From assembly GCA_030528965.1 (NCBI GenBank), contig JAUMXS010000044.1:1-10947 (forward strand): a stretch of 10,947 nucleotides of DNA. The letters run 5' to 3'. The position numbers and the translations under genes are program-made. The DNA is from Eubacteriales bacterium (GTDB lineage Bacteria > Bacillota > Clostridia > Oscillospirales > Oscillospiraceae). Shown one piece after another: positions 6,033-10,947 of this stretch (the first letter of the stretch is position 1; every line of letters begins with the position of its first letter). Below the pieces are notes generated by a model that did not search any database, was not told where the DNA came from, and saw only the letters and a program-made list of their open reading frames with translations.

Positions 6033-7841
6033 TTAGCCGATGGTGCAGTACATGAAGTACTTGTATCCGAGGGGGTTGGAGAAGAAGCCGCTCACGCTGT
6101 CATCGAGCATATAGATGTCGGTGTAGAAGTACAGCGGAGAGATGCAGCCGGTAGACATGAGAAGGTCTTCCGCAACGTGCATCATGGCATAACGGGTCTC
6201 GGTATCGGTGCAGCCCTTGATCTCGGAGATGAGAACGTCATAGGTCTCAGCCCAAGTGCCGTCTTCGACAACATAGTCGATGCCGAACTCGGTGAGGTCG
6301 AGGTCATACATAGCAAGCTCAGCATGAGCATCCTTGCCGAACTGGACATCGTTGTTGCCGGAAGCGGTGACCCACATATCCAGGAAGCAGATAGGATCGT
6401 TGTAGTCGGCCAGCCAGCCGTTACGGGCGACAAAGTACTCACCGTTCTTTCTGGTGTTCAGGAAGGTGTTCCATTCCTGGTTGTCCAGATTCATGGTGAT
6501 ACCGACGGAAGCCAGAGCGCCGGCCAGATACTCACCGATGGCCTTGTGGGCATCACTGGTGTTATACAGGTAGGTCAGGGTCGGGAAATCGGTAAACTTC
6601 TGGGTGGCTTCATCGAAGGTGTAGTACTTCTTCAGGGTTTCGATAGCGGAATTCCAGTTGGCTTCATAGGCTTCGGCGGAAACGTCGTAGTAGCCGTAGT
6701 ATTCCTCACTGTCGCCGGCAGTCGCGTAGAACTCGGTGCCGTCGGGGTTGGTCATACCCATGGAAACGAAGGAGGAAGCGGGGACCTGGCCGGCCTGGCC
6801 GATTTCTTCGACGATGTAGTTGCGGTCGAAGAGCAGGCCAATGGCAGCACGGATCTCAGCCTGGGCGGCTTCGGCTTCAACGCCGGTCAGCTCACTGCCC
6901 TCAGGCAGGAGGTTCTTGTTAACGTTCCAGTTCACATAGTAGGTGCCGATCTGGCCAACAACAAAGTACTCGTCGGGATACTCAGCCTCAAGGGCCTTCA
7001 TCTCGTTGGTGGGAACGTCGTCAATCAGGAGCCAGGAGCCGTTTTCGAAGTTGGTGAGCATGTTGTTGGAGTCATCAGACAGGTAGCACTCCAGTTTGTC
7101 GAGGAGAATGGCATCCGCATCAACGTAGTTGGCATTCTTCTCAAGAACGATCAGGCTGTTGTGAGTCCAGGAAGTGATGGTGTAGGGGCCGTTGCAGACA
7201 TAGGTCTCGGCTTCGGTAGCCCAGGCTTCACTGCCGACAACATCTTCACGAACGGGGTAGTAGGTGGGGAAAGCAAGCAGTTCGTTCCAGTAGGAAACAG
7301 CGTTGGCAAGAGTGACTTCGAGGGTCTTCTCGTCGATTGCGGTAACAGCGAGTTCATCGGGATAGCCCTTGACAACCTCGAACATGTAACCGTAGTCGGC
7401 AGCCAGTTCGGTGGAGGCAGCGCGCTTCCAGGCAAACTCATAATCGCCGGCAACGACAGGCTGACCGTCGGACCACGCCAGACCCTCACGCAGGGTGTAG
7501 GTGTAGGTGACAGTGCCGTCTTCGTTCTGAACGCCTTCCACGAGCTCTTCAGCCGCGTCGGCAACGATCGCCAGGCTGCCATCTTCGTTCTGGGCCCACT
7601 TGGCAAGGCCGGAGAAGAGATGAGCGAGCATGGTCGCGCCGTCAACCGCAGAGTTCAGAGCGGGGTCAAGCGTATCAGGCTCGGAGGCGAGGCATACCGC
7701 CAGAGAGCTGGGCTCTTCGACTTCGGGTTCGGGCTCGGTGCTGGCCGCGGGAGTGGGGGTGCTGGTGGTGGTAGTACCGCCGCAGGCAACGAGAGCGAAC
7801 ATCATAGCAAGAGCCAGGAGCAGAGCAATGATCTTCTTCAT
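6033..7841 (-). CDS. oppA: Oligopeptide ABC transporter, substrate-binding lipoprotein
   Basis: Family 5 extracellular solute-binding protein (OppA/DppA type), 602 residues from the chosen start. Residues 1-19 form a lipoprotein signal peptide with a Lys-Lys start, a long hydrophobic core and the lipobox LVAC, so Cys20 would be lipid-anchored to the outer face of the membrane. A Thr/Pro/Glu-rich linker (about 22-46) precedes the binding domain, which opens with the family's typical SEPDTLDPA (53-61). The length fits the oligopeptide-binding subgroup. The frame extends 17 codons upstream to 7892, but the ATG at 7841 begins the signal peptide and follows GAGGATGGAAG, so it is the better start. 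It is the last gene of the operon, 72 bases after oppF, and ends before the shared terminator. Peptide binding is inferred from family and context. Confidence 0.93.
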   Translation of the reverse strand: MKKIIALLLALAMMFALVACGGTTTTSTPTPAASTEPEPEVEEPSSLAVCLASEPDTLDPALNSAVDGATMLAHLFSGLAKWAQNEDGSLAIVADAAEELVEGVQNEDGTVTYTYTLREGLAWSDGQPVVAGDYEFAWKRAASTELAADYGYMFEVVKGYPDELAVTAIDEKTLEVTLANAVSYWNELLAFPTYYPVREDVVGSEAWATEAETYVCNGPYTITSWTHNSLIVLEKNANYVDADAILLDKLECYLSDDSNNMLTNFENGSWLLIDDVPTNEMKALEAEYPDEYFVVGQIGTYYVNWNVNKNLLPEGSELTGVEAEAAQAEIRAAIGLLFDRNYIVEEIGQAGQVPASSFVSMGMTNPDGTEFYATAGDSEEYYGYYDVSAEAYEANWNSAIETLKKYYTFDEATQKFTDFPTLTYLYNTSDAHKAIGEYLAGALASVGITMNLDNQEWNTFLNTRKNGEYFVARNGWLADYNDPICFLDMWVTASGNNDVQFGKDAHAELAMYDLDLTEFGIDYVVEDGTWAETYDVLISEIKGCTDTETRYAMMHVAEDLLMSTGCISPLYFYTDIYMLDDSVSGFFSNPLGYKYFMYCTIG

Positions 7842-7862
7842 GATTCTTCCATCCTCAAATAG

Positions 7863-7901
7863 TATTTTCAAAATATGCGCTCCGGATTTCAAAGCACATA
7901 T
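7863..7901 (-). promoter_or_regulatory. Hairpin in the oppF-oppA gap
   Basis: On the minus strand ATATGTGC (7901-7894) can pair with GCGCATAT (7880-7873) as eight base pairs including one G-U, with a 13-base loop, followed by TTTTGAAAATA. A second small palindrome, TATTTT-C-AAAATA (7863-7875), overlaps the foot of the stem. The structure could be a weak terminator or an mRNA processing/stabilising element that lets oppA accumulate separately from the upstream genes. I see no clear promoter in the 72-base gap. Confidence 0.35.
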
Positions 7902-7913
7902 GATGAAGCAGTC

Positions 7914-8900
7914 TTAATCGATTTTATCCAGACAATGACAAGCTACGAAATGCCCCTTGGAAACCTCTTTGAATTCCGGCATCTCGGCCGCACACTGTTC
8001 CGTCGCATAGACACAGCGCGTACGGAAGGGACAGCCGGAGGGCGCATTCAGAGGACTGGGGATATCGCCGTGGAGCACAATGCGCTTATTGGCGCGCGCG
8101 ATCTTGGGATCAGGTACGGGAACCGCGGACAGCAGGCTTCTGGAATAGGGATGCAGCGGATGATCATAGATCTCTGCAGCATCGGCCAGTTCCACCATTT
8201 TGCCCAGATACATGACGGCAATACGGTTGGAGATGTGGCGCACGACCAGAAGATCGTGGGCGATAAACAGATAGGTCAGCCCAAGCTTTTCCTGCAGCTC
8301 GGCAAACATATTGATGACCTGTGCCTGAATGGACACATCCAGTGCGGAGACCGGCTCGTCACACACGATGAATTCCGGATCGACCGCCAGAGCACGGGCA
8401 ATACCGATACGCTGGCGCTGTCCGCCGGAGAATTCGTGCGCATATCGGGCGGCATGCTCACTGTTGAGGCCGACATAGCCCATGAGTTCTAGGATCCGGT
8501 CATGCCGTTCATCTTTGGTACTGTAGAGCTTATGCACATCCAGCGGCTCACCGATGATGTCAGCGACGGTCATACGGGGGTTAAGCGAAGAATAGGGATC
8601 CTGAAAGACCATGGTGGCTTTCTTGCGGAATTCCTGTATATCCTGTGCCGTCTCGATCTTTTTGCCGTCATACCAGATCTCGCCGGCAGTCGGCTTATAA
8701 AGATGGAGCAGCGTACGTCCGACCGTAGTCTTTCCGCAGCCGGATTCACCGACAAGGCCCAGAGTCTCCCCGCGGTTTATGGTAAAGGTAACGCCGTCAA
8801 CAGCCTTCAGGGGCTTTGTCTTGAACATGCCCATGCTGATGTTGAAATACTGTTTGAGACCTCTGATATCCAGAAGAGGATGATTCATGTTCTCGCTCAC
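7914..8900 (-). CDS. oppF: Oligopeptide ABC transporter, ATP-binding protein OppF
   Basis: ABC ATPase of the peptide/nickel importer class, 328 residues, normal length. Motifs: Walker A GESGCGKT (51-58), Q-loop Gln100 in VFQDP, signature FSGGQRQR (157-164), Walker B FIVCDE (177-182) and switch His215. The C-terminal oligopeptide/dipeptide extension carries Cys290, Cys296, Cys303 and Cys321, a spacing shared with OppD-type proteins and reported to hold an iron-sulfur cluster in at least some relatives. The start is GTG at 8900, seven bases after GAGGTG; it overlaps the oppD stop as GTGA, suggesting coupled translation. An ATG four codons later lacks a well-placed ribosome binding site. It forms the cytoplasmic ATPase pair with OppD. 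OppF rather than DppF is chosen from the operon and general similarity and is not certain. Confidence 0.92.
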   Translation of the reverse strand: MSENMNHPLLDIRGLKQYFNISMGMFKTKPLKAVDGVTFTINRGETLGLVGESGCGKTTVGRTLLHLYKPTAGEIWYDGKKIETAQDIQEFRKKATMVFQDPYSSLNPRMTVADIIGEPLDVHKLYSTKDERHDRILELMGYVGLNSEHAARYAHEFSGGQRQRIGIARALAVDPEFIVCDEPVSALDVSIQAQVINMFAELQEKLGLTYLFIAHDLLVVRHISNRIAVMYLGKMVELADAAEIYDHPLHPYSRSLLSAVPVPDPKIARANKRIVLHGDIPSPLNAPSGCPFRTRCVYATEQCAAEMPEFKEVSKGHFVACHCLDKID

Positions 8901-9925
8901 AGGGCATCACCTCTGTTTTCTGTATTCTCTGCCTCCGGGACAATGCTTCCGTCATCCAGGCCCTTTTTGACATTCATCCAGCAGGAAGCCGCATGGTCCT
9001 CATTGATGAGCATTCTCTCGCAGCGCTTGTGCAGACAGATCTTCATCGCCGCATCGCAGCGGGGTGCAAAAGGACAGCCCGCCGGCATGTTGAGAAGGTC
9101 GATTGGCGTACCGGTGATCGGCTGAAGCTTCGTGCCGGCCGTGTTCGCCGTGGGAATGGAACGCATAAGTCCCTTGGTGTACTCATGACAGGGATTATAG
9201 AAGATCTCATCGGCCGTACCCTGTTCGCACAGGGAACCGGCATACATGACGATAACTTCATCACACATCTGCGCCACGACGCCCAGGTCATGCGTGATCA
9301 TGATGATCGCCATACCCAGTTCTTCCTGCAGAGACTTCATCAGCTCAAGGATCTGTGCCTGAATGGTGACGTCCAGAGCGGTGGTGGGTTCGTCGGCAAT
9401 GAGGATATCCGGCTCGCAGGCCAGCGCCATGGCGATCATGATTCGCTGTCTCATGCCGCCGGAGAACTCGAAAGGATACTGGTTCATGCGCTTTTCGGGT
9501 TCATTGATATTGACAAGCTGCAGCATCTCCACAGCACGCTCATGAGCCTGCTGTTTGTTGCGGTTGGTATGCAGGGTAATGGCCTCCATAAGCTGATGGC
9601 CGATGGTATAGGTGGGGTTCAGGCTCGTCATGGGATCCTGAAAGATGATGGATATCTTGTTGCCGCGGATGGTCTTCATGACCTTTTCCCCCGCGCCGAC
9701 AAGTTCCTGCCCGTCAAGGCGGATCGAACCGGAAACGATCTTTCCCGTTCCCGCAAGGATCTGCAGGATGGAATACGCCGTAACTGACTTACCGGATCCG
9801 GACTCACCAACGATACCCAGAACTTTTCCGCGTTCAAGGTCGAAAGATACTCCGTTGACCGCCTTGACCTCACCGGCATCGGTAAAGAAGGAGGTATGCA
9901 GATCTCTTACTTCAAGCAGAGGCAT
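8897..9925 (-). CDS. oppD: Oligopeptide ABC transporter, ATP-binding protein OppD
   Basis: ABC ATPase of the peptide/nickel importer class, 342 residues, normal length. Motifs: Walker A GESGSGKS (40-47), Q-loop Gln96 in IFQDP, signature FSGGMRQR (154-161; Met replaces the usual Gln, which is common in OppD), Walker B ILIADE (174-179) and His212. The C-terminal extension has Cys284, Cys290, Cys297 and Cys315, plus Cys302, matching the cysteine spacing in OppF. After it comes a short acidic tail not seen in OppF. The ATG follows AAAGGAG by ten or so bases and lies 17 bases after the oppC stop. The stop overlaps the oppF GTG start by four bases. The protein couples ATP hydrolysis to peptide import through OppB/OppC. 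Confidence 0.93.
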   Translation of the reverse strand: MPLLEVRDLHTSFFTDAGEVKAVNGVSFDLERGKVLGIVGESGSGKSVTAYSILQILAGTGKIVSGSIRLDGQELVGAGEKVMKTIRGNKISIIFQDPMTSLNPTYTIGHQLMEAITLHTNRNKQQAHERAVEMLQLVNINEPEKRMNQYPFEFSGGMRQRIMIAMALACEPDILIADEPTTALDVTIQAQILELMKSLQEELGMAIIMITHDLGVVAQMCDEVIVMYAGSLCEQGTADEIFYNPCHEYTKGLMRSIPTANTAGTKLQPITGTPIDLLNMPAGCPFAPRCDAAMKICLHKRCERMLINEDHAASCWMNVKKGLDDGSIVPEAENTENRGDAL

Positions 9926-9942
9926 AATTCACACGCTCCTTT

Positions 9943-10947
9943 CTAGCTGTTAAGCTTGGGGTCAAATGCGTCACGCAGTCCGTCGCCGAAAAGGTTCAGG
10001 GAAAGCACAAGCAGCGAAATGACCAGAGCCGGAATGACCAGTCTGTGCGGATAGGATGAAATTCCGTTCAGAGCATCAGCGGCCAGAGAGCCCAGCGAGG
10101 GCATTGGGGCATTGACGCCCAGACCGAGAAAGCTGAGGTAGCTTTCCGTGAAGATCGCGCTGGGGATCTGCAGAGCTGTGGAGATGATGACCACGCTGAT
10201 GCAGTTGGGGATCAGATGCTTGGTAATGATCCATTTTCCTTTTGCCCCGGTGGCGCGGGCGGCCAGAATGTATTCCTGCTCCTTAAGCGAAAGGATCTGC
10301 CCGCGGATCTGACGCGCCATGGATACCCAATAGAGAAGGGCGAACACGATGAAAAGACTGATCATGTTCTTACCCAGTTTTTCCAGTACTGTTCCCGCCA
10401 GAAGGCCCTCCAGCGCAACACCGAGCACGGAGGAAAGCAGAATGACCATCAGCATATCAGGCAGAGAGTAGATGATATCCACGATACGCATGATAACGAG
10501 GTCCACCTTGCCGCCGCAGTAACCGGAAACAGAACCTGCTACCATACCGATGACAAGGACGATCAGGCTGGCAAAGAAGCCGACCGCAAGAGAAATACGT
10601 GTCCCGTAGACCACACGGATGAAGTAATCACGTCCGGCGGAGTCCGTACCAAAGACATGAGGAAACACTTCCTCCCCGGCCTCGATTCGGGCCAGTTCGG
10701 TTTTTCCGTATTCAAAGGGGGCCAGATTATTAAACGAGGAGTCCACCGGTTTGCCAGGCGTAATGCCCAGCTGAGTCTCGTAGGAATAGGGCCAGAACAT
10801 CGGGATGACGATGGCACACAGGGTGATCAGGACGATCACGATAAAACTGACGGTTGCCACCTTGTTTTTCAAAAGGCGCCGAACGCCGTCCTTAAAGAAC
10901 GTCGTGGACGGGCGCATCTGCACCATGTATTCTTTTTCCGCCTCTGT
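9943..10947 (-). CDS. oppC: Oligopeptide ABC transporter permease OppC (5' end cut by window)
   Basis: Membrane-spanning permease of the binding-protein-dependent transport family. Counting from the ATG at 10926 (327 residues), an N-terminal membrane segment lies at about 22-45. It is followed by an extracellular loop, the conserved GTDSAGRD (93-100) before the core domain, further hydrophobic segments at about 112-135, 154-175, 188-204, 241-258 and 297-312, and the EAA cytoplasmic loop EYILAARATGAKG (218-230) with LIPN downstream, which docks the ATPases. The frame stays open to the window edge, and the eight residues before that ATG resemble the acidic N-terminus usual for OppC, so the real start is probably outside. 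The stop is TAG. OppB, its obligate partner, is expected just upstream beyond the right edge. Confidence 0.92.
   Translation of the reverse strand, partial: TEAEKEYMVQMRPSTTFFKDGVRRLLKNKVATVSFIVIVLITLCAIVIPMFWPYSYETQLGITPGKPVDSSFNNLAPFEYGKTELARIEAGEEVFPHVFGTDSAGRDYFIRVVYGTRISLAVGFFASLIVLVIGMVAGSVSGYCGGKVDLVIMRIVDIIYSLPDMLMVILLSSVLGVALEGLLAGTVLEKLGKNMISLFIVFALLYWVSMARQIRGQILSLKEQEYILAARATGAKGKWIITKHLIPNCISVVIISTALQIPSAIFTESYLSFLGLGVNAPMPSLGSLAADALNGISSYPHRLVIPALVISLLVLSLNLFGDGLRDAFDPKLNS

Noticed and set aside
6177..7862. A 561-codon open frame on the plus strand across oppA
   Set aside because: It is the exact antisense of a clear lipoprotein gene. Its glycine/valine-rich product has no domain pattern and no placed ribosome binding site; it reflects codon bias in oppA.
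8993..9787. Plus-strand open frame of 264 codons over oppD
   Set aside because: Antisense of conserved ABC ATPase motifs; no independent coding evidence.

Overview
The window looks like chromosomal DNA from an endospore-forming (or recently so) Clostridia-type Firmicute with moderately high GC, possibly of the Oscillospiraceae/Ruminococcaceae kind. This rests on the sporulation genes yqfC, yqfD and ylbJ, a Bacillus/Clostridium-type RlmCD methyltransferase, strong purine-rich ribosome binding sites and a lipoprotein-anchored Opp-type transporter. The genus is inference; no rRNA or other taxonomic marker is present.

Layout. (1) 1-2586: sporulation block. yqfC and yqfD are on the minus strand, overlap by four bases (ATGA) and run toward the left edge, where phoH would normally follow. 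ylbJ is divergent on the plus strand. (2) 2596-3710: two single-domain CHR (chromate transporter) subunits on the minus strand, overlapping by four bases and probably forming a heteromeric transporter. (3) 3832-5826: plus-strand rlmCD with a recognisable sigma-A promoter, then a 196-residue protein of unknown function 33 bases downstream. (4) 5827-6032: gene-free stretch with a near-perfect bidirectional terminator between two converging units and a second set of smaller hairpins. (5) 6033-10947: minus-strand oligopeptide ABC transporter operon in transcription order oppC (5' end outside the window), oppD, oppF, oppA. oppB presumably lies beyond the right edge. The solute-binding lipoprotein gene is last, after a 72-base gap with its own hairpin.

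How the genes work together. YqfC, YqfD and YlbJ belong to the mother-cell/engulfment side of sporulation in relatives. OppA captures peptides outside the cell, OppC and the missing OppB form the channel, and OppD and OppF hydrolyse ATP. RlmCD modifies 23S rRNA and the CHR pair exports or exchanges an oxyanion; neither is obviously linked to the others.

I found no mobile element, CRISPR array, RNA gene or defence-like cassette, and no convincing new system. The best leads are the uncharacterised protein after rlmCD, an interrupted inverted repeat bracketing the rlmCD promoter, an apparent CTG start codon for yqfC, the ylbJ/yqfCD divergent arrangement, and the hairpin between oppF and oppA.
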